From: Bacteroidales bacterium
GTDB lineage: Bacteria > Bacteroidota > Bacteroidia > Bacteroidales > Tenuifilaceae
Length of the DNA: 53,421 bases
Assembly (NCBI GenBank): GCA_028680705.1
Contig: JAQUJY010000009.1
Coordinates: 1 to 53,421, forward strand
Direction of reading: 5' to 3'
Part shown: in pieces, positions 6,892 to 16,185 of the stretch
Layout: each line of letters opens with the position of its first letter
Position numbering within the stretch: position 1 is the stretch's first letter
Program-made: the position numbers and the translations under genes
The notes under the pieces: generated by a model
The model's database searches: none
The model's input: only the letters and a program-made list of their open reading frames with translations
Told to the model about the DNA's origin: nothing

Positions 6892-9681
6892 ATGCAGAGT
6901 AAAGAGATTATTTCCATTAAAGGGGCAAGAGTCCACAATCTAAAGAATGTTTCAGTTGATATTCCAAGAAATAAGCTTATTGTAATATCGGGTCTATCAG
7001 GATCGGGAAAATCATCGTTAGCTTTTGATACTCTTTATGCCGAAGGGCAAAGACGATACGTCGAGAGCCTTTCAGCCTATGCTAGGCAATTCCTTGGTCG
7101 AATCACTAAACCCGAAGTCGACCTAATAAGCGGGATCCCACCTGCAATAGCCATTGAACAAAAGGTGAATACGCACAACCCCAGATCGACAGTAGGTACA
7201 TCAACAGAAATATACGACTACCTTAAGTTACTGTTTGCTAGAATTGGGAAAACCTACTCCCCCGTATCGGGTAAGGAAGTTACAAAGCATAGCGTTACCG
7301 ATGTGGTGAACCATATTGCATCACTCCCAGAGGGAGAGAAGGTAATGCTCTTATCGCCAATTCAAACCAACGAAGAGAAATCGATTGAGAAGAAACTGGC
7401 ATCGTTGGCAAGCGAAGGTTATACTCGGGTTGAGGTTGGCGATAAGATTATCCGAATTGATAGCAACGAAACTCGACAACTACTCGCAATATCAAAAGCT
7501 AAAATAGATCTAGTTATTGATAGGTTTGCCGTATCGCACGATGATGATTTTTTGAGTAGATGTGCCGATTCTGTACAAACAGCCTTTGCCGAAGGGAATA
7601 GTGCATGTACCCTATCCATCTTTAAGGGAGATAATAGGATTAATGTTAAATTCTCGAATCGCTTTGAAGCCGATGGGATTGTATTTGAGGAGCCAACGGA
7701 ACATCTCTTTAGCTTTAACAACCCATTGGGTGCTTGCCCTGAATGCGAAGGGTATGGTAAGGTTGTAGGAATAGATGAAGACCTTGTAATACCCGATAAG
7801 GGATTATCTGTGTACGATGGTGCTATAGCCTGTTGGAAGGGCGAAACAATGAGCCAGTACAAGCATACATTTATAGCTGTAGCAGACAAGTACAAGTTCC
7901 CAATCCATAAGCCTTACCATCAGTTAACTGACTCGCAAAGGGACTTACTATGGAATGGAGCAAAAGAGTTTACTGGTCTGCACGATTTCTTCACCCACCT
8001 CGAGGGAAAAAGATACAAGATTCAGTATCGTGTAATGCTATCGCGATATACCGGAAAAACCACTTGTCCTAAATGCAAAGGGCTACGTTTAAGAAAAGAG
8101 GCAGAGTATGTTAAGATAGCAGGTAAAACACTCCCTGAGCTGGTAAACTACCCAATTGACAAGCTAAACCAGTTTTTTGTAACCTTAAAGTTAAGCCCCT
8201 ACGAAGAGAAAGTAGCTAAGCGCATACTAATTGAGGTTAAAAACAGGATAGATTTCCTTGTGAATGTTGGCCTAAGTTACCTAACTCTAAACAGATTGTC
8301 TTCAACCCTATCGGGGGGAGAATCGCAACGAATTAACTTGGCCACATCGATAGGTTCAAATCTGGTTGGTTCTCTGTATATCCTTGATGAGCCGAGTATT
8401 GGATTACATCCGCGCGACACAAAACTGTTAATAGATGTGCTGAAAGACCTGAAGCAAATTGGGAATACAGTGGTTGTAGTGGAACACGATGAGGAGATAA
8501 TTCGCGCTGCTGATCACATTATCGATATTGGTCCGCTTGCCGGCAGGCATGGTGGCGAAATTGTATTTAGTGGTCCACCTAGCAAACTATACAAAACAGA
8601 AAGCCTAACCGCAAAGTATTTAAATGGGCTTAAGAATATTGACCCAACCCACCCACCTCGCAAATGGAACAACTATATTGAGGTTAAGGGTGCGCGGCAA
8701 AATAATCTTAAAAACATAGCTGTAAAATTCCCTCTAAACTGTATGGTAGCGGTTACAGGTGTTAGTGGATCAGGTAAATCATCGTTGGTAAAGGGGATAC
8801 TATTCCCAGCACTAGCCAAGTGGATTAATGGTTCTGGTGATAGACCTGGCGAATTTGATAAACTTGAAGGTGATATGCACATGATTCACGGAATTGAAAT
8901 GATAGACCAAAACCCAATAGGTCGCTCATCGCGTTCGAATCCGGTAACGTACATTAAGGCTTTTGATGAGGTAAGAAAACTTTATGCAGAACAACCCTAT
9001 GCAACCAAAAGTGGATATAAACCTTCTCATTTCTCTTTTAACGTTGAAGGAGGACGGTGCGAGGAATGTCAGGGCGAAGGCACTATTAAGGTTGAAATGC
9101 AGTTTATGGCTGATGTTACTTTAGTTTGCGAATCGTGTGAGGGGAAGCGCTTTAAGGAAGATGTTCTTGAGGTAAAATACAGGGACAACAGCATATACGA
9201 CATACTCGAAATGACTGTAAACCAGGCAATTGAATTCTTCTCGGCGGATGATAATAAAACAACCCAGAGAATTGTCTTGCGTCTTAAACCTTTGCAGGAT
9301 GTTGGTCTTGGTTACATCAAGTTGGGGCAATCATCAAGCACACTAAGCGGTGGTGAGAGCCAACGGGTAAAACTTGCATACTTTTTACAAAAGGACCAGG
9401 CAACTAAACCGCAACTTTTTATTTTTGATGAACCAACTACTGGGTTGCACTTTCACGATATAAAAAATCTAATAAACTCATTTGAAGCGCTAATACAAAA
9501 GGGCCATAGCCTTATCGTAGTAGAACATAACCTCGAAGTAATTAAATGCGCCGATTGGATTATCGACCTAGGACCTGAAGGTGGAGCAAAGGGAGGCAAT
9601 ATAGTTGGATGTGGAACCCCTGTGGACTTAACAAAAAACAAACATAGCTATACTGGTAGTTTTCTTTCCTCAAAAATTTAA
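6892..9681 (+). CDS. uvrA: UvrA, excinuclease ABC subunit A
   Basis: A 929-residue DNA-damage-recognition ATPase of nucleotide excision repair, which loads UvrB onto lesions. The first ATPase has Walker [10 protein letters not shown] at residues 34-42 and signature LSGGESQR near 480; the second has GVSGSGKSS near 630 and LSGGESQR near 823. The first zinc module is split, with CPEC near 287 and CPKC near 395. The second is contiguous: CEEC, 19 residues, CESC near 730-755. Both Walker B segments ([11 protein letters not shown] and [11 protein letters not shown]) are intact. Length and order are those of an ordinary UvrA. It is monocistronic with its own promoter just upstream. Confidence 0.97.
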   Translation: MQSKEIISIKGARVHNLKNVSVDIPRNKLIVISGLSGSGKSSLAFDTLYAEGQRRYVESLSAYARQFLGRITKPEVDLISGIPPAIAIEQKVNTHNPRSTVGTSTEIYDYLKLLFARIGKTYSPVSGKEVTKHSVTDVVNHIASLPEGEKVMLLSPIQTNEEKSIEKKLASLASEGYTRVEVGDKIIRIDSNETRQLLAISKAKIDLVIDRFAVSHDDDFLSRCADSVQTAFAEGNSACTLSIFKGDNRINVKFSNRFEADGIVFEEPTEHLFSFNNPLGACPECEGYGKVVGIDEDLVIPDKGLSVYDGAIACWKGETMSQYKHTFIAVADKYKFPIHKPYHQLTDSQRDLLWNGAKEFTGLHDFFTHLEGKRYKIQYRVMLSRYTGKTTCPKCKGLRLRKEAEYVKIAGKTLPELVNYPIDKLNQFFVTLKLSPYEEKVAKRILIEVKNRIDFLVNVGLSYLTLNRLSSTLSGGESQRINLATSIGSNLVGSLYILDEPSIGLHPRDTKLLIDVLKDLKQIGNTVVVVEHDEEIIRAADHIIDIGPLAGRHGGEIVFSGPPSKLYKTESLTAKYLNGLKNIDPTHPPRKWNNYIEVKGARQNNLKNIAVKFPLNCMVAVTGVSGSGKSSLVKGILFPALAKWINGSGDRPGEFDKLEGDMHMIHGIEMIDQNPIGRSSRSNPVTYIKAFDEVRKLYAEQPYATKSGYKPSHFSFNVEGGRCEECQGEGTIKVEMQFMADVTLVCESCEGKRFKEDVLEVKYRDNSIYDILEMTVNQAIEFFSADDNKTTQRIVLRLKPLQDVGLGYIKLGQSSSTLSGGESQRVKLAYFLQKDQATKPQLFIFDEPTTGLHFHDIKNLINSFEALIQKGHSLIVVEHNLEVIKCADWIIDLGPEGGAKGGNIVGCGTPVDLTKNKHSYTGSFLSSKI

Positions 9682-9704
9682 TAAAAAAAGCCGCTAAAGC
9701 GGCT
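9682..9704 (-). terminator. Terminator of the 9730-11099 pair
   Basis: The stem AGCCGC/GCGGCT with loop TAAA is followed on the minus strand by seven T. It sits just past the end of the minus-strand pair and right after the uvrA stop, so it may also slow uvrA transcripts, although the U tract is on the minus side. Confidence 0.85.
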
Positions 9705-9729
9705 CCTCATATGGTTTTGTGAGCGTTTA

Positions 9730-10173
9730 TCAGTCCAACTTAAGCCCAAACATAATGGCAACACACCCACTTTCCAGCGTATCATCATTGTTTGAGTTTG
9801 GGTTATTATGCACTTTTACAGAGATTATCAACTGCTGAGTTGACTCTATGCTAAAGTCCCAAAAAGGCAAATAATCATTTGAGACATTTGAGTACAACAC
9901 TCTACGCTCAACATCCATTACCTGAAACTCAATCTTTGTTAATGACTCTGTACCGCAAACAGCTATTCGATAATCCTGCCCACTGTAAAATGTTTTAAAG
10001 AGTTCCGCATCCTCTCCTTCAGTAAGGATTGCAGCATTGTAGTTTCCATCGTGGATATAAGGTGCAAGTTCTAAACGGCACACCCTTTTTGCAAAGTTTT
10101 TGCATTGAGCGGTTCCAGTAAAGGAACTCATTGTAAATAAACCAATAAAAAGTATGTAAACCAGTGATCTCAT
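9730..10173 (-). CDS. Exported protein of unknown function
   Basis: A 147-residue protein with a signal peptide (MRSLVYILFIGLFTMSSFTG, cleavage near TAQC). The mature part has four cysteines (in CKNF, KRVCRLEL, AVCGTE and ESGCVAI) that could form two disulfides in the periplasm. It looks like a compact beta-rich domain ending GCVAIMFGLKLD. I recognise the general look from Bacteroidota genomes but no named family. It starts 11 bases after the stop of the lipoprotein gene at 10185-11099, so both are probably made together. Confidence 0.75.
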   Translation of the reverse strand: MRSLVYILFIGLFTMSSFTGTAQCKNFAKRVCRLELAPYIHDGNYNAAILTEGEDAELFKTFYSGQDYRIAVCGTESLTKIEFQVMDVERRVLYSNVSNDYLPFWDFSIESTQQLIISVKVHNNPNSNNDDTLESGCVAIMFGLKLD

Positions 10174-10184
10174 ATTGAGTGCTT

Positions 10185-11099
10185 TTACATTATATACTTG
10201 TTGCGAATTTCTTTCACTTTATCCTTAAGTTGGCTAAAAACAGCCGGACTAACTGATACAACATTTTTACTTCTTAGGGTTGTTGTAGTAGAGCTATCGG
10301 TTACCACTTCAATCCGAGAAACTGAGATTTGAATTTTATCGTAAATAGAATTTAACTCTTTCACATCCTTAAGCACGTAATTAACGTCAGCATTCTCTGT
10401 ATGTTGTTCAAGTAGTTTAATAACGGTTGTCATGGAAAGTTTCTGATCAACTATTCTATCTACCAGTTCATTGTCTGCAGAAGAGAAATCATCAACAAGT
10501 GATGTAGCAATATACAACCCCTCCAACCATCCTCCAACAAGAATTAATGAACCGATGGATACCCTATCATTCTCTTCAAGTATTGAATTGGTGTTCAGAA
10601 AAGTTTCGGAAATAATATCCATAATAACATCCCGATTGTTGACGTTTTCCTCAAGCTGTTGTATAACGCTATTGTCAATGGCATTAAGAATACCAAGCGC
10701 ATCTGCTATCTTTTTTGATACGGTCATGTATTTTATGGAGGCTTGGGTTTGGTCAAAGAGGCTAGCATAACTTAAATCTGTACTATAAATACCAAGGTTT
10801 AATGCCATGCTTTTGCTAGTAGTATAACGAGAGATATTCTCAACCGGATTAAGGATTTCGGGATTGTACTGTGCACCTGATCGCTTTAAAATCATAGCAG
10901 TTTCCAATGGCGAGGGTAAGGAATAAAAAATCTGACGAGCTGTTTGCACGCCTGATTTAGCAACCTCATCAACAACAATAGCATTTGCATCCACTTCAAC
11001 CCTATCCTTTTTTGACGAGTCAGAAGAACAGCCAAAAATGACCAACGCAAAAATTAGCAGTACTAAACTTGCCTTTAATTTTATAAACCTGATTGTCAT
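10185..11099 (-). CDS. Predicted lipoprotein of unknown function
   Basis: A 304-residue lipoprotein. The N-terminus has a basic start, a hydrophobic run and the lipobox LVIFGC, giving a lipidated Cys near residue 24 followed by SSDSSKKD. The mature protein is predicted largely helical with few aromatic motifs (residues such as YSTDLSYASLFDQTQASIKY). It has no catalytic motif I can name. It is the first gene of a two-gene unit with the 147-residue exported protein. The region upstream, 11100-11366, is AT-rich and should hold both its promoter and that of the divergent gene. Confidence 0.8.
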   Translation of the reverse strand: MTIRFIKLKASLVLLIFALVIFGCSSDSSKKDRVEVDANAIVVDEVAKSGVQTARQIFYSLPSPLETAMILKRSGAQYNPEILNPVENISRYTTSKSMALNLGIYSTDLSYASLFDQTQASIKYMTVSKKIADALGILNAIDNSVIQQLEENVNNRDVIMDIISETFLNTNSILEENDRVSIGSLILVGGWLEGLYIATSLVDDFSSADNELVDRIVDQKLSMTTVIKLLEQHTENADVNYVLKDVKELNSIYDKIQISVSRIEVVTDSSTTTTLRSKNVVSVSPAVFSQLKDKVKEIRNKYIM

Positions 11100-11339
11100 A
11101 GTACTTATAGTTTATATGATATCGCTAATTATCTACCAAAAAACCTTTAGTAAATATAATGAAAAACCTTTGCTTTTCTATTAATATAGTCCCGAAAGTA
11201 TAATATTTTTTTTTGAAAACCTACAAATAGCTTAAAAGACTTTATAACATAACGCAAAAACCAGTATTATATCATAATATAGACTTTGAAAAGCATACAT
11301 TTTGCAGCAGAATTTTTACAATTTCATTCAATTCATTTG

Positions 11340-11347
11340 TACATTTG
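11340..11347 (+). promoter_or_regulatory. Bacteroidota-type -7 element
   Basis: TACATTTG fits TAnnTTTG and lies 19 bases before the ATG at 11367. No convincing TTTG is found at the -33 distance, so the call is moderate. It lies inside the open frame upstream of 11367, which supports that ATG as the real start. Confidence 0.5.
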
Positions 11348-11366
11348 CAATCCAAAAGATAAAAAA

Positions 11367-11912
11367 ATGGCAGCGGAGAAGAGATTAAATAAGCAGAATG
11401 AACAGAATTCAATTATTAGCGCACTAAAAACCAGTGCTGATGAAAAGGTTATAGCAATGCTAATAGACCTAAAGGAGCAAGGTGAACTATTCTATGTTGA
11501 AACGCTACTGGATATGCTTACCGGGGATATAACTAAAGCACTACAAAAGGTTGTTATGGAGTACATCTCCGACATAAAAACACAGGGTGCTGCTCAAATA
11601 ATTTCAAACTATATATCAGAAAAATTTCCAGAGTTTGATGTTACAAGCATTGTAATAGTTTCATGGCAAAGCCGATTAGATTTTTCAAAATACCTCGCCC
11701 CCTACTTCAATATACTTGTCGATGGCAATTATATGATTGCAATTGAGGCATTTACAGTTATAGAGAACGCACTTTACTCGCTTACAATTGATGAGGCTAC
11801 TGGATATGAAGAATTAATAAAGAAATCAATTCCTAAAGCCGATAAAGATAAGCAGGTGCTGTTGCTCGAAATGATTAACTTGTTGGAAGAAAGGAAAAGA
11901 GCAATTGATTAA
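11367..11912 (+). CDS. Small cytosolic helical-repeat protein, function unknown
   Basis: A 181-residue protein beginning MAAEKRLNKQNEQNSIISAL. It is almost entirely helical by eye and reads like two or three HEAT/ARM-type repeats (blocks such as ADEKVIAMLIDLKEQGELFY and YFNILVDGNYMIAIEAFTVI). It has no signal peptide, metal site or catalytic motif. I chose the ATG at 11367 because an apparent promoter lies inside the longer open frame. It is monocistronic and its 3' end faces that of the DHOD-like gene with 35 bases between. It is probably a scaffold or binding protein; nothing more can be said. Confidence 0.75.
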   Translation: MAAEKRLNKQNEQNSIISALKTSADEKVIAMLIDLKEQGELFYVETLLDMLTGDITKALQKVVMEYISDIKTQGAAQIISNYISEKFPEFDVTSIVIVSWQSRLDFSKYLAPYFNILVDGNYMIAIEAFTVIENALYSLTIDEATGYEELIKKSIPKADKDKQVLLLEMINLLEERKRAID

Positions 11913-11947
11913 TTAACTGCTCTCCTTCTAATACATCTCAGAAAATA

Positions 11948-12925
11948 TTAATCATGATCTGAGTAGTATTTCATAAACTGGCTACGCTCATAAACTTCAG
12001 GATCACCAATCTGTCCGTAGTTCATTTTCCCTTTAAAGTCCTCAATGGTGCTTAACCCCTTCTTATCCATCCAAGCCGATAAAAAATCGACTAAGCTCTT
12101 TATATGGGCATGACCATGCTTATAGAGAGTAGAGCAAACCTGGACGCTCTTTGCGCCTGCCAGCAACAATTTAACAACTGCCTCACCATCGTGAACTCCC
12201 GTTGATGCAGAAATGTCGATTTTAGGCACAACTTGATTAGCAATGGCTACCCACCGCAATGGGTCACGAATATCTGCGGGATTACTAAATACCTCTGCCG
12301 CTGTAACCTTCATTTTATCAATATCAATATCGGGCGCAAAAAAACGATTGAATAGAACAACCCCTTTTACATCACGATACCAAAGCTGCTCTATAATTCT
12401 TAGAGGATTTGTAAAATGATCGCCCAGCTTAAATGAGAAAGGAATTGAAATAACCTTTTTAAGCTTTTCTGCCAGGGTAAAGTACACCTCTTCGTAATCT
12501 TCTGACTTTTTCCTACTATCCGTGGCAAGAATAAAAACATTTATCTCAAGGGCATCAGCGCCTGCCTCCTGAATTTTTGCAGCAAAATCGATCCAACTTG
12601 ATGCGGAGAAACAGTTTATACTAGCCATTACGGGGATATCAACTGCTTTTTTCGCTTCCTTAATTAGCTCAAGGTATTTATCAACACTATTGCTTCTTAC
12701 GTAGGCTTTCAAATAATCTTCTGCCTCGGGATAATCGGAATGCGCTGAAAGCATTCCTGTTTCCTGAAGGATTTGCTCTTCGAAAAGTGATTTTAAGACA
12801 ACAGCTGCAGCACCGTTGCTGGCCAATTTTTTTATTGACTCTACATTAGAAGTAAGACCTGAACTGCTAACAATAATTGGGTTTTTTAGCTTAAGACCCA
12901 GATAAGTTGTTTGTAGATTTGCCAT
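11948..12925 (-). CDS. Dihydroorotate dehydrogenase-like flavoprotein
   Basis: A 325-residue TIM-barrel FMN protein of the DHOD/PreA superfamily. The N-terminus LKLKNPIIVSSSGLTSNVES is the substrate/FMN entry segment, ALEINVFILA resembles the Asn-containing strand of the family, and the C-terminal phosphate-binding part includes SASTGVHDGEAVVKLLLAGA. It is usually annotated 'DHOD-like' and is distinct from the true pyrimidine-pathway enzyme. It lacks an attached iron-sulfur or NAD domain, and no PyrK-like partner is seen. It lies 48 bases after the YggS gene on the same strand, so co-transcription is plausible. The substrate is uncertain. Confidence 0.85.
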   Translation of the reverse strand: MANLQTTYLGLKLKNPIIVSSSGLTSNVESIKKLASNGAAAVVLKSLFEEQILQETGMLSAHSDYPEAEDYLKAYVRSNSVDKYLELIKEAKKAVDIPVMASINCFSASSWIDFAAKIQEAGADALEINVFILATDSRKKSEDYEEVYFTLAEKLKKVISIPFSFKLGDHFTNPLRIIEQLWYRDVKGVVLFNRFFAPDIDIDKMKVTAAEVFSNPADIRDPLRWVAIANQVVPKIDISASTGVHDGEAVVKLLLAGAKSVQVCSTLYKHGHAHIKSLVDFLSAWMDKKGLSTIEDFKGKMNYGQIGDPEVYERSQFMKYYSDHD

Positions 12926-12973
12926 TTTAGGTGCTTTTTAGATTGTATTTTAACTCGAAAAATAAGATTTTTT

Positions 12974-13651
12974 TTATTTATTACCATATGATCTATCCCC
13001 AAAAATGATACTCCCAACACGAACCATTGTACTTCCCTCCTCCACAGCAATACCGTAATCGCCCGACATACCCATTGACAGGATACTAAAATCGTTGCTA
13101 TTACTGAAATAATTCGACTTAACATCTTTAAACAAAACAGACAATGAGCGAAACTCTTTTCTAACCTGCTCCATATCATCGGTAAATGTTGCCATTCCCA
13201 TTAAACCAACTACTTTAATATGTGTTAAATTTTTGTAGGCATCGGATGAAAGAGTTTGCTTTAGCTCATCTGAACTTAACCCATATTTTGTGTCCTCTTC
13301 GGCAATGTGAACCTGAAGCAAGCAATTTATGATTCTTTCATTTCTTTTGGCCATTTTATTGATTTCCACGAGTAACCTCATGCTATCTACAGAATGAATA
13401 AGACCAACAAACGGCGCAATATATTTTACCTTATTCCTCTGTAGATGCCCAACAAAATGCCAATCAATGTCTTTGGGTAATAGTTCATATTTCTCCACTA
13501 ACTCATTAACCTTATTCTCTCCAAATACTCTGTTCCCTCCCGCATACACCTCCATTATCTGTTCTGGCGAATGTGTTTTTGATATGGGCACAATCGTTAC
13601 TTCAGAAGGTAATTCCGTTTTAATTTTCTTTAGGTTATCTAATATACTCAT
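12974..13651 (-). CDS. YggS-family PLP homeostasis protein (PLPBP)
   Basis: A 225-residue single-domain PLP-binding barrel. The PLP lysine is in VPISKTHS near residue 24. Other family marks are FGENKVNEL, WHFVGHLQRNK, and the phosphate-binding end SMGMSGDYGIAVEEGSTMVR followed by VGSIIFGDR. The family has no known catalytic activity and buffers the pyridoxal phosphate supply in the cytosol. Length is normal. It is followed by the DHOD-like gene and preceded by the terminator of the serine block, so it is probably transcribed from its own promoter at 13652-13735. Confidence 0.93.
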   Translation of the reverse strand: MSILDNLKKIKTELPSEVTIVPISKTHSPEQIMEVYAGGNRVFGENKVNELVEKYELLPKDIDWHFVGHLQRNKVKYIAPFVGLIHSVDSMRLLVEINKMAKRNERIINCLLQVHIAEEDTKYGLSSDELKQTLSSDAYKNLTHIKVVGLMGMATFTDDMEQVRKEFRSLSVLFKDVKSNYFSNSNDFSILSMGMSGDYGIAVEEGSTMVRVGSIIFGDRSYGNK

Positions 13652-13735
13652 ACAATTTACTTTGTTACAAAGTTAACATACTAAACCATTATTAGCAATT
13701 CATTGCCTCTCCCCATTTATTTTAAAATACGGCAT

Positions 13736-13771
13736 CAAAAAAAATATCGGACAGCTAATGCCATCCGATAT
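13736..13771 (-). terminator. Terminator of the serC-serA-DUF1015 block
   Basis: On the minus strand the stem ATATCGGA/TCCGATAT with a 12-base loop is followed by a run of T. It lies 26 bases after the DUF1015 stop. Confidence 0.85.
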
Positions 13772-13796
13772 CCTAATTTTAATGAGATATGTAAGA

Positions 13797-15038
13797 TTAA
13801 TCTAGGCTATGAATAACCAATCCGCTTCTTAGTTTAGGCTCGAACCAAGTTGTTTTTGGAGGCATAATATTGTCCGTATCGGCAATAGTAATAAGTTGCT
13901 GCATTGAAACTGGATATAGCGCAAAAGCAACTGCCATTTCACCACTATCAACGCGCTCTTCAAGCGCACCCAACCCTCTAATGCCACCAACAAAATCAAT
14001 ACGTGTTGATGTTCTCAAGTCTTTAATATCAAGAATTTTTTCGAGTATAGTGTTTGAAAGTACCGTAACATCTAGTACACCAATTGGGTCATTATCATCA
14101 TAAGTACCAGGCTTGGCTGTTAAAGAGTACCACTTTCCGCCGAGATACATACTGAAATTATGCAAACTGTTGGGCTTGTATATTTCTTTTCCCTTCTCCT
14201 CAATCACAAACGACTCGCCAATCTTTTCAATAAATTGCTCTGGGGTGTTTCCGTTTAGATCTTTCACAACCCTATTATAATCGATAATTTTAAGCTGATT
14301 ATCTGGGAAGATAACTGCTAAAAAATAGTTATACTCCTCTTTGCCAGTATGATTTGGATTCTTGCCTTTCTGCTCCTGACCAACTCTTGCTGCAGCTGCA
14401 GTTCTGTGATGACCATCGGCAACGTAAAGAGCGGGCTGTTGGGCAAATATCTCGGTAATACGCTTAATTTTAGCATCTTCGTCAATTACCCAAAAATGAT
14501 GACCAAAACCGTCTTCTGCTACAAAATCGTATTCAGGCTTCTTGTTCTTAACTACATCACTTACAATGGCATCAATCTCACTTATAGCAGGATAAGCAAA
14601 GAAAACAGGCTCGATATTAGCATTCTGATTGCGCACATGAGTCATTCTATCCTCTTCCTTATCGGGTCTGGTAAGCTCATGCTTCTTAATTCTACCCTCA
14701 ACATAGTCCTCAAAATGACAAGCTACAGCAAGTCCATACTGAGTTCTACCCTCCATGGTTTGAGCATAGATATAGTACACCTCCTTTTGATCCTGTACCA
14801 GCCAGCCTTTGTCTAACCACTTCTTAAAATTCTCAACCGCCTTATCGTAAGCTTCCTTTGAATGCTCATCGATAATTGGGTCGAAGTCAATTTCGGGCTT
14901 AATAATATGAAGCAACGATTTCTCAGTGGCCTCTTTTTTAGCTTCCTCAGAATTTAGAACATCGTAGGGACGAGAGGCAACCTCTTTGGCTAGCTCTCTG
15001 GGTGGACGTATACCCCTGAAAGGTTTAATATTTATCAT
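13797..15038 (-). CDS. DUF1015 family protein
   Basis: A 413-residue cytosolic protein of the DUF1015 family. Recognisable segments are the start IKPFRGIRPPRELAKEVASR, PYDVLNSEEA, YVADGHHRTAAAARV (a conserved His-rich nucleotide-hydrolase-like motif) and the end FEPKLRSGLVIHSLD. The family has no proven activity, but in Bacteroidota it very often follows serC and serA, as here, which suggests a link to serine or phosphoserine metabolism. I start it at 15038 (MINIKPFRG) rather than the open frame at 15086. A long hairpin at 15087-15146 separates it from serA. Confidence 0.9.
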   Translation of the reverse strand: MINIKPFRGIRPPRELAKEVASRPYDVLNSEEAKKEATEKSLLHIIKPEIDFDPIIDEHSKEAYDKAVENFKKWLDKGWLVQDQKEVYYIYAQTMEGRTQYGLAVACHFEDYVEGRIKKHELTRPDKEEDRMTHVRNQNANIEPVFFAYPAISEIDAIVSDVVKNKKPEYDFVAEDGFGHHFWVIDEDAKIKRITEIFAQQPALYVADGHHRTAAAARVGQEQKGKNPNHTGKEEYNYFLAVIFPDNQLKIIDYNRVVKDLNGNTPEQFIEKIGESFVIEEKGKEIYKPNSLHNFSMYLGGKWYSLTAKPGTYDDNDPIGVLDVTVLSNTILEKILDIKDLRTSTRIDFVGGIRGLGALEERVDSGEMAVAFALYPVSMQQLITIADTDNIMPPKTTWFEPKLRSGLVIHSLD

Positions 15039-15086
15039 ATTATAAAAATTAGTTATTCTTAATAATACTCGTTTACTTTTATACAA

Positions 15087-15146
15087 ACTCCTGCTCCAAA
15101 GGGAAAATCAGATTTAAAAACTGCATTTCCCTTTAAAGCAGGAGCT
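15087..15146 (-). other. Long intercistronic inverted repeat between serA and DUF1015
   Basis: Two arms of about 20 bases (CTCCTGCTCCAAAGGGAAA and TTTCCCTTTAAAGCAGGAG, with a 2-base mismatch) enclose an 18-base loop. On the minus strand the hairpin is followed by TTTGTATAAAAG, a weak U tract. It could be a partial terminator or an mRNA-stabilising hairpin that sets the serA:DUF1015 ratio. Confidence 0.7.
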
Positions 15147-15166
15147 AATGGCCTAACCTAAGGAAA

Positions 15167-16096
15167 CTACTTGTTAACCTGATAGGTACGGTCGTCTTTT
15201 TTGATAAGGTTTACAACCTGATTAGCAGATGCTAAACCAGCATTAATGTTTGCCTCAGAAGTTTGGGCGCCCATCTTTTTGACAGATGAAAAGGCTCTTT
15301 TACCAAACTTCTCAACAAGTTCTGCTTGATTACTGGCAGCTATGTCAGTTGCATACCTGAATTTTGGCTTTTCAGTCATAATACGAACCAAGTCAGCCTC
15401 ATTCATAACCTCTTTACGAGCAGTATTTATAATAATCCCATGTTCCGGTAAACGGTTCATTAAATCATAGTTAATACTTTCTTTTGTATCAGCATTTGCA
15501 GGCATTCCCAACGAAATAATCTCACATTTATCATATAATTCTTCGGGATTTTTTACCGCAATAACACCATGTTCTTTCCCTAAAGCTGGGTTGCGAGCTA
15601 ACGATGGAGAAAAAGCATATACTTCCATCCCAAAACCATTAGCTATGCGCGCTACAATTTTACCAATGTGACCAAAAGCGTGCAAACCAATTTTTTTACC
15701 TTTCAGCTCAGTTCCAGCTGTACCGTCAAAACCATTTCTGGTAAGTTGAAGCAGGAAACCAAAAACAAGTTCTGCCACAGCATTGGAGTTTTGACCTGGT
15801 GTATTCATTGCAACTACACCTTTTGCAGAGCAAGCTGCAAGATCAAGGTTGTCGTAACCTGCTCCGGCACGAACAACTACCTTAAGTTTTTTTGCAGCTT
15901 CAATAACATCAGCTGTAATTTTATCGCTTCTAACAATCAGCCCTTCAACATCGGCAACTGCCTTCAGTAAATCCGCTTTGTCTGTATATTTTTCAAGGAG
16001 TGCTAATTCAAAGCCTGCTCCTTCAACAATCTTTTTAATCCCTGCAACTGCTTCCTTAGCGAAAGGTTTTTCTGTTGCAACTAAAACTTTTGCCAT
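15167..16096 (-). CDS. serA: D-3-phosphoglycerate dehydrogenase, short type
   Basis: A 309-residue 2-hydroxyacid dehydrogenase that oxidises 3-phosphoglycerate to 3-phosphohydroxypyruvate, the first step of serine synthesis. It has only the catalytic and NAD domains, with no ACT regulatory domain. VVRAGAGYDNLDL and NTPGQNSNAVAELV mark the substrate region, and NTARKEVMNEADL carries the catalytic Arg. The NAD loop reads HAFGHIG instead of a canonical GxGxxG. The usual catalytic His motif (PHxGAxT) is replaced by KKMGAQTSEAN near residue 276, a change I associate with Bacteroidota SerA. It sits between serC and DUF1015, and serC is the next pathway enzyme. Confidence 0.92.
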   Translation of the reverse strand: MAKVLVATEKPFAKEAVAGIKKIVEGAGFELALLEKYTDKADLLKAVADVEGLIVRSDKITADVIEAAKKLKVVVRAGAGYDNLDLAACSAKGVVAMNTPGQNSNAVAELVFGFLLQLTRNGFDGTAGTELKGKKIGLHAFGHIGKIVARIANGFGMEVYAFSPSLARNPALGKEHGVIAVKNPEELYDKCEIISLGMPANADTKESINYDLMNRLPEHGIIINTARKEVMNEADLVRIMTEKPKFRYATDIAASNQAELVEKFGKRAFSSVKKMGAQTSEANINAGLASANQVVNLIKKDDRTYQVNK

Positions 16097-16142
16097 AACA
16101 TTTATCTTTAAAATTGATTAATGTGCTAACTAAATGATAAGA

Positions 16143-16173
16143 AATGGGTTGGAGCAATTATGCCCAACCCATT
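16143..16173 (-). other. Hairpin between serC and serA
   Basis: Arms AATGGGTTGG and CCAACCCATT enclose an 11-base loop. On the minus strand the sequence after it is TCTTATC, only weakly U-rich, so this is more likely a processing or attenuating hairpin than a full terminator. Confidence 0.6.
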
Positions 16174-16185
16174 GTATTATTAAGC

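Noticed and set aside
12886-13179. A 97-residue reading frame spanning the end of the YggS gene and the start of the DHOD gene
   Set aside because: Out-of-frame overlap with two well-supported genes; no domain and odd composition.
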